Of a stretch of 64,000 nt of DNA, positions 49,288 to 58,074 are shown piece by piece. Under the pieces are notes generated by a model. The model did not search any database. It had not been told where the DNA came from and saw only the letters and a list, made by a program, of their open reading frames with translations. The stretch spans positions 84,709 through 148,708 of the forward strand of contig UQLQ01000003.1 in the NCBI GenBank assembly GCA_900541905.1, given 5' to 3'. Both the position numbers and the translations under genes were made by a program. Numbering within the stretch: position 1 is the stretch's first letter; every line of letters begins with the position of its first letter. This DNA comes from an uncultured Oscillospiraceae bacterium. Lineage in GTDB: Bacteria; Bacillota; Clostridia; Oscillospirales; Acutalibacteraceae.

Positions 49288-50469
49288 TTAATTTTGACGG
49301 TAGCCTATTTTCCGATAGCGAGCATTCTTGACACACTCTTCTACCAAAGCATCGATATTAAGCGCAGACTCCCCTATTTCCACAAAGGATGGAATTGGTT
49401 TTGTTCTTGGATGTTTTGGTGTAAATATTGTGCAGCAATCTTCATATGGTTCAATGGATATATCGAATGTTCCTATGCGATGTGCAATGGATACAATCTC
49501 TGTTTTATCCATGCCGATTAACGGGCGGAACACAGGCATGGTTGCAACCATATCTGTACAGCCGATTGCCTGCATGGTTTGGCTTTCTACCTGCCCCCAA
49601 CTCTCTCCTGTAATCAATGCGCCACATTCTTCTTTTCTCGCAATTTGTTCTGCAACACGCATCATAAAACGGCGCATGATAATTGTAAACAATTCCTCAG
49701 GGCAGTTAGCCTGTATCAATTCTTGTACTTTTGTGAAGGGGACGGTATACATTTTCATTCTGCCGCTGTATGCACTTACTTGTGTTAACAAACGGACAAC
49801 TTTATCCTCAGCCCGTTCACTGGTATACGGAGGGCTTGCAAAGTGGATAGCTGTGAGTTCAACACCACGTTTTGCCATCATCCAAGAAGCAACCGGACTA
49901 TCAATACCGCCGCTGATTAATACCGCCGCTTTTCCGCCTGTTCCTACAGGAATACCGCCTGCTCCTTGCAGTGCACGACCTCTGATATATGCCCCGTAAT
50001 CTCGGACTTCTACATACACAATACTGTCAGGATTATGAACATCTACTGTCAAATGCGGATAGGTCTCTAGCAAATATTCCCCCACCCGGGTACAAATTTG
50101 AGGAGAATTCAGAGGAAATTTTTTATCAGACCGTTTTGCTTCCACTTTAAATGTTTTAGCCGCTTCCAGTTCTTCCGCCAAATATTCTGCTGATGCTTGT
50201 TTGATTGCATCCATATTTTTTTCTGTCACGCGTGCACGTGAAAAGGCTGCAATACCAAATATTTTGGAAACTCTTTCTGCCGCTTCTTCTAAGTCAACTG
50301 TTTCCTCTTGCGGAACAATAGTAATGGTTGACTGCGCCAATTTAATATCAAACTTGCCTAAATCGCATAATGTGTATTGAATACGCTTTAACAATATATT
50401 TTCAAATAATTTTCGATTCAACCCTTTGAGCACCAATTCGCCCAATTTTAGCAATAAAATTTCATTCAT
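49288..50469 (-). CDS. thiI: tRNA 4-thiouridylation / thiamine sulfurtransferase ThiI
   Basis: A 393-residue ThiI. It has a ferredoxin-like/THUMP N-terminus (KLGELVLKGLNRKLFE, then about residues 60-165) and a PP-loop ATPase with SGGIDSPVASWMMAKRG. The C-terminal rhodanese domain of enterobacterial ThiI is absent, as is usual in Firmicutes. It thiolates U8 of tRNA. The sulfur donor is almost surely the cysteine desulfurase encoded 16 bases upstream on the same strand. The start at 50469 follows ATAGGAG; the longer frame to 50604 is inside the desulfurase gene. Confidence 0.95.
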   Translation of the reverse strand: MNEILLLKLGELVLKGLNRKLFENILLKRIQYTLCDLGKFDIKLAQSTITIVPQEETVDLEEAAERVSKIFGIAAFSRARVTEKNMDAIKQASAEYLAEELEAAKTFKVEAKRSDKKFPLNSPQICTRVGEYLLETYPHLTVDVHNPDSIVYVEVRDYGAYIRGRALQGAGGIPVGTGGKAAVLISGGIDSPVASWMMAKRGVELTAIHFASPPYTSERAEDKVVRLLTQVSAYSGRMKMYTVPFTKVQELIQANCPEELFTIIMRRFMMRVAEQIARKEECGALITGESWGQVESQTMQAIGCTDMVATMPVFRPLIGMDKTEIVSIAHRIGTFDISIEPYEDCCTIFTPKHPRTKPIPSFVEIGESALNIDALVEECVKNARYRKIGYRQN

Positions 50470-50485
50470 AAATTTATAACTCCTA

Positions 50486-51619
50486 TCATTTACCTGTTGC
50501 AAGCGAAGATAGTCCGTCTTTAACAGCTTCAATAAAAACATCAATATCCTGCTGTGTATTCTCTCTTGAAAAACTAACTCTGATTGCGGTTTGAATTCTG
50601 GCACGGTCCAGTCCCATAGCAGTCAGCACATGACTGCGTTTTCCCTTGGCACACGCAGAACCGCCGGAAACAAAGATATGTTTGGATGCCAAAAAATGCA
50701 GCATCGTCTCCGAGCGAACAGAACAAGTAGAAAAATTCAGTACATAAGGCAGTCCCTGTTCCGGAGAATTGATTACAATACCGGGCAGCTGCAACAGTTG
50801 TTCTTTACAGCTGTCATATAATGTTTGAATACGTTTCATTTCCTCGGATATATTTGGAAGCTGTATGACAGCCTCTCCAAACCCACTGATAAGAGGGAGC
50901 GCCTCTGTGCCGGGCCGAATTCCGTTTTCTTGTCCACCGCCAAATATGCGAGGAGGAATACGGATGTCCTTTGAAATATAAAGTGCACCAATTCCTTTGG
51001 GCGCATGGATTTTATGTCCGCTTATGGTCAGCAGGTCAATTCCACTTTTGTTCGGATAAATTGCCATTTTTCCAAATCCCTGTACGGCATCTACATGAAA
51101 CAATGCGGGAGATTTTTTTTGCTTGATTGCTTTGGCTGCAGCTTCAATCGGTAATATACTTCCGACTTCGTTATTCACCAACATCATGCTGACCAAGACG
51201 GTATGTTCATCAATTGCTTCCATTACCTGTTCCGGTGAAATGGTACCGGTCATATCCGGTTTGAGATAAACGACTTCAAACCCTTTTTTTTCAAGCTGCT
51301 CCATACATCCCAATACGGATGGATGCTCAATTGCAGTAGTCACAATTTTATTGCCAAAGCGTTTTTTGGCTTCCACTGCCCCAAAAACCGCTAGATTATT
51401 TGCTTCGGTTCCCCCTGAGGTAAAAATAATCTCGTTTTCTTTTGCTCCAATTTGTTTTGCAATGGCAGCGCGCGCTTTTGTCATTTCTTTTTCGGCAGCA
51501 AATCCCATTGAATGTAGAGAAGATGGATTTCCGTATACAACCGTCATGCATTCCATCACTTTTTCGGTAGCGGGAAGGCATACCTTTGTTGTAGAACTGT
51601 TATCCAAATAAATTTCCAT
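50486..51619 (-). CDS. Cysteine desulfurase (NifS/IscS family, ThiI partner)
   Basis: A 377-residue PLP enzyme that takes sulfur from cysteine. The PLP lysine is K203 in ISGHKIHAPKG; the catalytic cysteine is C323 in SGGSACAKGKRSH, in the loop form typical of NifS-like enzymes; the N-terminus is IYLDNSSTT. Together with thiI it forms the tRNA thiolation pair, as with NifZ-ThiI in bacilli. The start at 51619 follows AGGAGGATGGATT. Confidence 0.95.
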   Translation of the reverse strand: MEIYLDNSSTTKVCLPATEKVMECMTVVYGNPSSLHSMGFAAEKEMTKARAAIAKQIGAKENEIIFTSGGTEANNLAVFGAVEAKKRFGNKIVTTAIEHPSVLGCMEQLEKKGFEVVYLKPDMTGTISPEQVMEAIDEHTVLVSMMLVNNEVGSILPIEAAAKAIKQKKSPALFHVDAVQGFGKMAIYPNKSGIDLLTISGHKIHAPKGIGALYISKDIRIPPRIFGGGQENGIRPGTEALPLISGFGEAVIQLPNISEEMKRIQTLYDSCKEQLLQLPGIVINSPEQGLPYVLNFSTCSVRSETMLHFLASKHIFVSGGSACAKGKRSHVLTAMGLDRARIQTAIRVSFSRENTQQDIDVFIEAVKDGLSSLATGK

Positions 51620-51738
51620 AATCCATCCTCCTATTGTCATTGTTTTTATTATACAATACTTGCAGCTATTAGTGAATAGCTTGTATATGGAAAAATAAAA
51701 GTTTACTGTTATGTTACATATTTTCTGTCACATATAAA

Positions 51739-51762
51739 AAGACTGTTCTTTCGAACAGTCTT
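51739..51762 (-). terminator. Terminator after glucosyltransferase gene
   Basis: Stem AAGACTGTTC (51739-51748) with GAACAGTCTT (51753-51762), 4-base loop, followed on the minus strand by TTTTATATG. Confidence 0.85.
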
Positions 51763-51773
51763 CTTTTCATTTT

Positions 51774-52889
51774 TTATTTTATCATGTCCTTCATCAAGGA
51801 AACTATTTTTGCACATCCATCTGACTTATCAAAGTTTTTACATGCTTGTTCCATAGATGCCAACTGCATTTTATCTTCTAAAAGTTCTTTTAAAGCATCT
51901 GTGCAGCTTTCATTTTTGTGAAGTCTTCTTGCCATTCCATGCAATTCCAAAAAATCTGCGTTATCCTCTTCTTGTCCCGGGATCGAATCAAACACCAACA
52001 AAGGCAAGTTGCTGGCCAAGGCCTCTGTAACCGTTAAGCCGCCCGGTTTGGTAATAATCAAATCACTGGCCTGCATATATTGTTCTACCTTTTGTGTGAA
52101 CAAAATCAACTTTGTCTTTTTGGGGCTGAGCATAACCGTAGTTTTTAATGTTTGATATAATCTTTGATTTTTTCCTGTAATCACAATCATTTGGAAATCC
52201 ATTGGTACACGAATGATATCGCGATAGATTTGCACAATGGTTTTGACACCAAAACTTCCTGCCATTAACAGAACCGTTGGTTTATCCGGGGCAAGCCCCA
52301 TCTCTCTCCGTAGAAAGTCTTTTGGCTGCGGATGAAAAAATGTCTCTAAAATAGGAATTCCAAACGGATGGATTTTTTCCGGTTCTACTCCAAAGTCTTG
52401 TACCATAGGAATTACCATATCATCATTTGCAACAATGTATCCGTCTACATGTTCCGCTATCCATGTTTTATGAGGAGCATAGTCTGTCATGACCACCAAT
52501 AATTTCGCGTCAATGAAACCTTTTCCTTTTAAATGTGACACCATCTCGGCAACAAACGGGTGTGTAGCCACAATGATATCCGGCTCAAATTCATGAATTA
52601 ATGACAGCAAACGCTTACTGAGCGCATGATTCATTTTTGGTACAAATTTTGAAAGCGGACTGTTATCATTGGTATTATGATACATATGCCCAAATATTGC
52701 AGGCGTTTTTGTAGCAACAAAATGATATCCTTTGCATATTAATTTATCATAAATATAATTTACCTCTTTTAATGCGTCAACAACCTTTACTTTTGCATCT
52801 ACTACATGGTGATTGATATATTGTTCCAAAGCTTGAGCCGTTCTGATATGTCCACCGCCGGCAGCCGCAGAAAAAATGAATACTCTCAC
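51774..52889 (-). CDS. UgtP/MGDG synthase-like glycolipid glucosyltransferase
   Basis: A 371-residue GT28-like protein. The N-terminal MGDG synthase region (VFIFSAAAGGGHIRTAQALEQYI, PDIIVATHPFVAEMVSHL, VVMTDYAPHKTWIAEHVDGYIVAND) and the C-terminal donor domain (LLMAGSFGVKTI, ASDLIITKPGGLTVTEALASNLPLLV) are complete. It likely adds glucose to diacylglycerol to make the lipoteichoic-acid anchor or membrane glycolipid. The start is GTG at 52889 after GAGGTGACCATA; the GTG at 52898 is too close to the ribosome binding site. Confidence 0.9.
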   Translation of the reverse strand: MRVFIFSAAAGGGHIRTAQALEQYINHHVVDAKVKVVDALKEVNYIYDKLICKGYHFVATKTPAIFGHMYHNTNDNSPLSKFVPKMNHALSKRLLSLIHEFEPDIIVATHPFVAEMVSHLKGKGFIDAKLLVVMTDYAPHKTWIAEHVDGYIVANDDMVIPMVQDFGVEPEKIHPFGIPILETFFHPQPKDFLRREMGLAPDKPTVLLMAGSFGVKTIVQIYRDIIRVPMDFQMIVITGKNQRLYQTLKTTVMLSPKKTKLILFTQKVEQYMQASDLIITKPGGLTVTEALASNLPLLVFDSIPGQEEDNADFLELHGMARRLHKNESCTDALKELLEDKMQLASMEQACKNFDKSDGCAKIVSLMKDMIK

Positions 52890-53004
52890 TATGGTCACCT
52901 CTCATTCTGTCACATTTTATCAAACATATTTATATTCAATATATCACAAAAAGGACAGCTGCGCAATTTAAAGCCTACATCTTTACTCGTAATAAAGCTG
53001 TAAC

Positions 53005-53033
53005 TTTACTTTTCTATATAAACATTATATCAT
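53005..53033 (+). promoter_or_regulatory. Promoter of vanW-like gene
   Basis: TTTACT (53005-53010), 17-base spacer, TATCAT (53028-53033). Confidence 0.65.
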
Positions 53034-53080
53034 TATAAAAGAGGAATGAAGAATTAGAATCCTTGACTAGGAGGAATACA

Positions 53081-54673
53081 ATGTCTGATCAAAACATGGA
53101 TCCTAAAAAAAGAAATATTATTATCGGCTGCTCTGTTGCCGGAGCGGTTGTCATCATAGCAGCTATTATTGCAGTTATTTTTACTACCGGTGCATTAAAC
53201 AAAATCGGCATCGGCAGCAGTTCTGCCAACACTGTTTCTTATTCTGATACGGAACGTTTTTCTCAGGGTATCTCCATTGAGGGAATCGATATATCCGGTA
53301 TGACAAAAGAAGAAGCAATGGAGGCATTGCTCCAGGCAGAAGTCTATCCAAAGGGATATGACATTCAACTTACTTTGGAAGATCAAACTGTTGCGTTAAC
53401 AGGAAAAGAGCTTCCATTTGACTTGCACTTGCAAGATACCATTGACGAAGCTTACGAATATAATTGGCACTGCGATGAAGAAGAACACGCATCCAGAGTA
53501 GCAGAGTTAAGTGTAACACCAAAAGATTTTGAATTAAAACCAACACTCATCAGCGAAGAGCTGGAACCAAAGCTGGCTGAATTGTCCGCACCGTTTAATA
53601 GAGATGCGCAAGAGCCAACCATTACCGGTTATTATAACGGAGGCTTTAATGTATCTGAACCCATAGATGGACGTAAAGTAAAAACAGATGAATTGGCAGC
53701 CAAAGTGGAAGAACTGCTCAAAACGGAAAAAACAGGTACCATTGAAGTGCCTGTGGAAGTGATAAAATGCACCAAAACAGCAGAAGATATCAAAGCAAAT
53801 ATGAAAAGGCTGGGTTCTTACAGCACTGTTTCTACCAATACCGCAAACGGCAATCATAATATGAAACTTGCCGCAAATGCTACAAATGGTACAATCCTCC
53901 AGCCCGGAGAACAGTTTTCATTCAATGGTACAACAGGAAACACAACCAACGGCTCTAATGGTTATTTACCGGCTACCGCTATTTCCGGCGGTGAATTTAT
54001 TCAGGAATATGGCGGAGGTATTTGTCAAGTATCCTCTACCATTTATGGGGCTGCTTTGCGCTCTAATATGACCATTGTCACCCGTTATAACCATACGTAT
54101 CCATCTTCTTACGTACCAATTGGGCTGGATGCCACTGTATCTTACGGTTCTTTGGATTTTGTCTTCCGTAATGATACCGATTATCCTGTATACATTGCTG
54201 CCGGAATGGATGGTACTACCGTTTGGGTTACTTTCTACGGCTATCAGTCGCCTGAATATGATACCATAGAACCTAGTGCCTGGATTACAGCAAACATTAG
54301 CAAACCTGCAGCTGAATACAATACAGATAACAGCCTTGCCCCAAATCCAAATCCGCTTAGCGCCGCAAGACTAAAAAGAAGCGGAAATCCCGGGTATAAG
54401 ACAGCTGCAAGCCGCACCTATTATAAAAATGGCGTGGCTGTAAAAACAGAAACATTGCCATCCAGTTATTATCCTGCTTTTGCAGATGTTTATGTCATCC
54501 CGCCAAAAGGCGGCAGTGTTCCTAACCCCGAACCAACACCGGAGCCGGAACCAGAACCAACTCCGCCTCCGTCCTCTTCAGAGCAGCCCCCATCTTCCTC
54601 TGAAGCACCTCCGGTATCATCTGATACCCAAACCTCTTCTCCAGAAGAGGATAGTTCACTCTCATCAAATTAA
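53081..54673 (+). CDS. YoaR/VanW-type cell wall protein
   Basis: A 530-residue exported protein: N-terminal membrane helix (about 15-40), a putative peptidoglycan-binding domain (PG_binding_4 type, about 60-230, with ISIEGIDISGMTKEEAMEAL), and a VanW domain (about 255-390) with ILQPGEQFSFNGTTGNTT, GGGICQVSSTIYGAALRSNM and RYNHTYPSSYVPIGLDATV. The C-terminus is a Pro/Ser/Glu-rich tail. VanW-type proteins occur beside glycopeptide resistance or wall genes, with unknown activity. AGGAGGAATACA precedes the start. Confidence 0.9.
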   Translation: MSDQNMDPKKRNIIIGCSVAGAVVIIAAIIAVIFTTGALNKIGIGSSSANTVSYSDTERFSQGISIEGIDISGMTKEEAMEALLQAEVYPKGYDIQLTLEDQTVALTGKELPFDLHLQDTIDEAYEYNWHCDEEEHASRVAELSVTPKDFELKPTLISEELEPKLAELSAPFNRDAQEPTITGYYNGGFNVSEPIDGRKVKTDELAAKVEELLKTEKTGTIEVPVEVIKCTKTAEDIKANMKRLGSYSTVSTNTANGNHNMKLAANATNGTILQPGEQFSFNGTTGNTTNGSNGYLPATAISGGEFIQEYGGGICQVSSTIYGAALRSNMTIVTRYNHTYPSSYVPIGLDATVSYGSLDFVFRNDTDYPVYIAAGMDGTTVWVTFYGYQSPEYDTIEPSAWITANISKPAAEYNTDNSLAPNPNPLSAARLKRSGNPGYKTAASRTYYKNGVAVKTETLPSSYYPAFADVYVIPPKGGSVPNPEPTPEPEPEPTPPPSSSEQPPSSSEAPPVSSDTQTSSPEEDSSLSSN

Positions 54674-54684
54674 TCTATTAGAAA

Positions 54685-54720
54685 AAGGGGCACAGTTTTT
54701 ATGCTGTACCCCTTATTTTT
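54685..54720 (+). terminator. Terminator after vanW-like gene
   Basis: Stem AAGGGGCACAG (54685-54695) with CTGTACCCCTT (54704-54714), one mismatch, followed by ATTTTT. Confidence 0.8.
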
Positions 54721-54731
54721 AGACAAAGATA

Positions 54732-54759
54732 TTGATTTTTCGACATAATATTGTATAAT
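54732..54759 (+). promoter_or_regulatory. Promoter of GT2 gene
   Basis: TTGATT (54732-54737), 16-base spacer, TATAAT (54754-54759). Confidence 0.6.
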
Positions 54760-54812
54760 TTAATGAAGTATGTTTTTCTTGAATAATTTATTTTAAAGAA
54801 AGGATGAATCCG

Positions 54813-55823
54813 TTGGCAGAGAACGCAAATCAATATCAACCACCTAAAATAACGGTGCTTATGCCGGTTTATAACGTTAGCAAATTTTTGCCAAAATGTT
54901 TACAAACCTTAATGGATCAAACCTTTCGCGATTTCCGTCTGATTGCAGTAAATGACGGCTCCACTGATAATTGTTTGGAAATTTTAAGAGATTTTGAAGC
55001 AAGATATCATAATATTACTGTAATTGATCAACCTAATAGAGGTATGTCTATGGCGCGTAATGCCGCACTTGCATTGGCAGATAGTAAATATATCTGTTTT
55101 GTTGATAGCGATGATTACCTTGCTCCTACGTTTCTTCAGGAATTATATCAGGCAATCACCATTCACGATGCTGATATTGCTTGCTGTTATTATTACTATC
55201 ATTTTGTTGAGTCAGATTCTTTATATAAATATCCTTTTCGTACCAGCGGCGTATTTAATAAAGAAGAAGCTTTGAAAAAACTATTAAAAGATGTACAAAT
55301 TCAAAGTCTTGCCTGGAATAAAATTTATAAACGTTCTTTGTTTGTAGACCACGGTATTACGTTCCCTTCTATGGCATTTGAAGATATGGCGACTACTCAT
55401 AGATTATTCTCTCATGCCGAAAAAGTAGTCGTAATTAACCGTGCATTGTACTACTATAATCAACAAAGCGCCAGTACTTTAGCAACGATTAATGCCCAAA
55501 AAATTAATGACTTTATTTTGGCCACAGCTATGGTGCGTGCTTCTTTAGACCAAAACGGTGTTTATGACAAATATAAAAAAGCGTATCGTTCCCTTACCAA
55601 AAAGACAGGTTGGTATTGTTTATATTGCGCATTGAAAATTCATAGAAAAAACAAATCTATGGGAGGCCTTTGGTCTAATATGAAAAAAATCCGCAGTGCT
55701 TTGTCTTTTTGTGCCAGCAAAGAATTTGATCACGCTACCTATTCCTATGATTTACCCGGCGTATTGAGCCCTCAAGAATTTGATAAAAAACCAAGAATTA
55801 CAAAACCAAAAAGAGAAAGTTAA
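54813..55823 (+). CDS. GT2-family glycosyltransferase
   Basis: A 336-residue GT-A fold glycosyltransferase. It has ITVLMPVYNVSKFLPKCLQTL, AVNDGSTDNCLEIL, the NRGMSMARNAALALA block, and the metal-binding FVDSDDY. The C-terminal 100 residues contain helices and basic residues but no membrane segment. Similar enzymes build wall polysaccharides or glycolipids; donor and acceptor are unknown. The start is uncertain: ATG at 54804 is immediately after AAAGG, so the TTG at 54813 is preferred. Confidence 0.88.
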   Translation: MAENANQYQPPKITVLMPVYNVSKFLPKCLQTLMDQTFRDFRLIAVNDGSTDNCLEILRDFEARYHNITVIDQPNRGMSMARNAALALADSKYICFVDSDDYLAPTFLQELYQAITIHDADIACCYYYYHFVESDSLYKYPFRTSGVFNKEEALKKLLKDVQIQSLAWNKIYKRSLFVDHGITFPSMAFEDMATTHRLFSHAEKVVVINRALYYYNQQSASTLATINAQKINDFILATAMVRASLDQNGVYDKYKKAYRSLTKKTGWYCLYCALKIHRKNKSMGGLWSNMKKIRSALSFCASKEFDHATYSYDLPGVLSPQEFDKKPRITKPKRES

Positions 55824-55838
55824 TGCATCGCCAGCCAT

Positions 55839-55886
55839 AAAGTCAATGCTGCTTTATATGTTGATATAAAGCATCGTTGACTTTTA
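55839..55886 (+). terminator. Terminator after GT2 gene
   Basis: Long imperfect inverted repeat from AAAGTCAATG to CGTTGACTTT around ATATGTTGATAT, followed by TTATT. Confidence 0.75.
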
Positions 55887-55906
55887 TTATCAAAGGAGGT
55901 ATTTTC

Positions 55907-57823
55907 ATGCATGACGGTTTTTTAAAAGTTGCATCTGCCACTCCAACAATTCAGGTTGCAAATTGTCCTTACAATGCACAACAAATCATTACTGTTGCAA
56001 AGCAGGCAGCAGAAAAACAAGTAAGTGCAATTGTTTTTCCCGAACTATGCTTAACAGGATATACGTGCGGTGATTTATTTTTTCAACAAACACTGCTGAC
56101 CTCTGCTTTAAACGGCTTGGAAACAATTTTAAAGGAGTTAAAACAAGAAGATATCATTTGCATTGTTGGTCTGCCTATCAGAGTAGAAACAAATTTATAT
56201 AACTGTGCAGCAGTGTGCTATCACGGAAAACTATTAGGAATTGTACCAAAAACCAATTTGGTGGACCAGGGTGGATTAAACGAAACACGCTACTTTTGCA
56301 CTGCTCCTGGCTATCGAGAAATAATGCTGTGTAATCAAACCGTACCGTTTGGCACAAGTATTATCTTTTCATGTGATACTTTAACAGAATTTCAATTCGG
56401 TGTTGAAATCGGCAAAGATATCTGGGTCACAGAACCAACATCCAACGTACTGGCCAAAGAAGGTGCGACTGTTATTTTCAATTTATCTGCCAGCACAGAA
56501 GTGGTAGGAAGAGCTGCATACCGCAAAACATTGGTAACCGGTCAATCAGCTAAACTGATATGCGCCTATGTGTATGCAGATGCAGGACAAGGAGAATCCA
56601 CAACAGACTATGTATACTCCGGTCATGATTTAATTGCCGAAAACGGTACGATATTGGCAGAAAGTCCACTCTTTTATACAGGTTTTATTGATGCGGATAT
56701 AGACCTGCAATTACTTTGGCAAGAACGCTGCCATACTTCCTGCTGGAATCATGTTTCGACCCCAAGCTATCAAAAAGTGAGGTTTTCTCTGCCTATCATT
56801 TCTTTGCAATTGGAGCGCACCATACAAGCAAATCCGTTTTTACCTCCTCGACTTCCGGATTTGCCCGCTCGCTGCGAATCTATACTCAATATACAGGCAA
56901 ACGGTTTAAAAAACAGATTGGCTCATATCGGCTGTCGTCATGTAGTAATTGGTCTATCCGGCGGATTGGATTCTACTTTGGCATTGCTTGCCACCGTACG
57001 TGCCTTTGAGGCTATGCAATTAGACCCCAGCGGCATTACAGCAGTTTCTATGCCCTGTTTTGGTACTACCAATCGTACCAGACTGAACGCACGTTCTTTA
57101 GCAATAGAGCTGGGATGTACGTTTCGGGAAATTGATATTTCCGCATCTGTGACACAACATTTTCACGATATTGGACAAGACCCCAATCAACATGATGTCA
57201 CATATGAAAATGCACAGGCAAGAGAACGCACACAGGTATTGATGGATATTGCCAATCAACTTGGAGGCATTGTAATAGGCACAGGAGATTTATCCGAATC
57301 TGCACTTGGTTGGGCAACGTATAACGGCGACCATATGTCTATGTACAGCATAAACTGTGATATTCCCAAAACAATGGTTCGCTATTTGGTAGCACACTGC
57401 ATTAATATTAACGTAACACCCTTAAGTGATATTCTGATGGATATTCTGCAAACACCTGTCAGCCCGGAATTATTGCCTCCTGTAGGAGAAACCATTTCCC
57501 AGCAAACCGAAGAAATTGTCGGTCCTTACGAACTGCATGATTTTGTCTTGTTTTATACGCTTCGTTATGGCTTCATGCCCCATAAGATTTTTCGCTTAGC
57601 CTGTCTTGCATTGGGAGATAAGTATAAAAAAGAAACAATCAAACACTGGATGACTGTTTTTTATCGGAGATTTTTTTCACAACAATTTAAGCGTTCCTGT
57701 CTGCCGGACGGACCGGCTGTTGGCAGCGTCTCTTTATCGCCTAGGGGCGGCTGGATTATGCCCAGCGATGCAAAATCATCCATATGGCTGGAAGATGTAG
57801 AGACTATATCTGTAGAATCATAA
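55907..57823 (+). CDS. nadE: NAD synthetase, glutamine-type, with defective glutaminase site
   Basis: A 638-residue two-domain NAD synthetase. The nitrilase-like glutaminase domain (about 1-290) keeps E46 (FPELCLTGY) and K115 (VPKTNLVD), but the catalytic cysteine motif, normally GVEICEDLW, reads GVEIGKDIW, with Gly169 in the cysteine's place. The synthetase domain is intact with SGGLDS (351-356) and GTGDLSESALGW. It amidates nicotinic acid adenine dinucleotide. With no cysteine it should depend on free ammonia. AAAGGAGGTATTTTC precedes the start. Confidence 0.94.
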   Translation: MHDGFLKVASATPTIQVANCPYNAQQIITVAKQAAEKQVSAIVFPELCLTGYTCGDLFFQQTLLTSALNGLETILKELKQEDIICIVGLPIRVETNLYNCAAVCYHGKLLGIVPKTNLVDQGGLNETRYFCTAPGYREIMLCNQTVPFGTSIIFSCDTLTEFQFGVEIGKDIWVTEPTSNVLAKEGATVIFNLSASTEVVGRAAYRKTLVTGQSAKLICAYVYADAGQGESTTDYVYSGHDLIAENGTILAESPLFYTGFIDADIDLQLLWQERCHTSCWNHVSTPSYQKVRFSLPIISLQLERTIQANPFLPPRLPDLPARCESILNIQANGLKNRLAHIGCRHVVIGLSGGLDSTLALLATVRAFEAMQLDPSGITAVSMPCFGTTNRTRLNARSLAIELGCTFREIDISASVTQHFHDIGQDPNQHDVTYENAQARERTQVLMDIANQLGGIVIGTGDLSESALGWATYNGDHMSMYSINCDIPKTMVRYLVAHCININVTPLSDILMDILQTPVSPELLPPVGETISQQTEEIVGPYELHDFVLFYTLRYGFMPHKIFRLACLALGDKYKKETIKHWMTVFYRRFFSQQFKRSCLPDGPAVGSVSLSPRGGWIMPSDAKSSIWLEDVETISVES

Positions 57824-57826
57824 TAG

Positions 57827-57864
57827 AAACAGCTCTCTTGATTTAGTAAGAGAGCTGTTTTTAT
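57827..57864 (+). terminator. Terminator after nadE
   Basis: 13-bp stem AAACAGCTCTCTT (57827-57839) with AAGAGAGCTGTTT (57848-57860), followed by TTATTTATTTT. Confidence 0.9.
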
Positions 57865-58036
57865 TTATTTTGAAATACGTAGCAATTATTGCTTTTCTGT
57901 GCTTGATATGCTGTAAAATGTCTTTATTCCAAGCATCTATCAGGATAATCTCCCAACTTTACAAAGCCTTTCTTGTTTTAATTTTTATCATCCCCATAAC
58001 AAGGTACAGCCCTGCAATCCGAATTCATATCTAAAT

Positions 58037-58072
58037 AAAAGGACCTGCCAAATTAGATTGGCAGATCCTTTT
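58037..58072 (-). terminator. Terminator after citrate synthase gene
   Basis: 15-bp stem (58037-58051 and 58058-58072, one mismatch) with a 6-base loop, followed on the minus strand by TTATTTAG. Confidence 0.85.
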
Positions 58073-58074
58073 AT

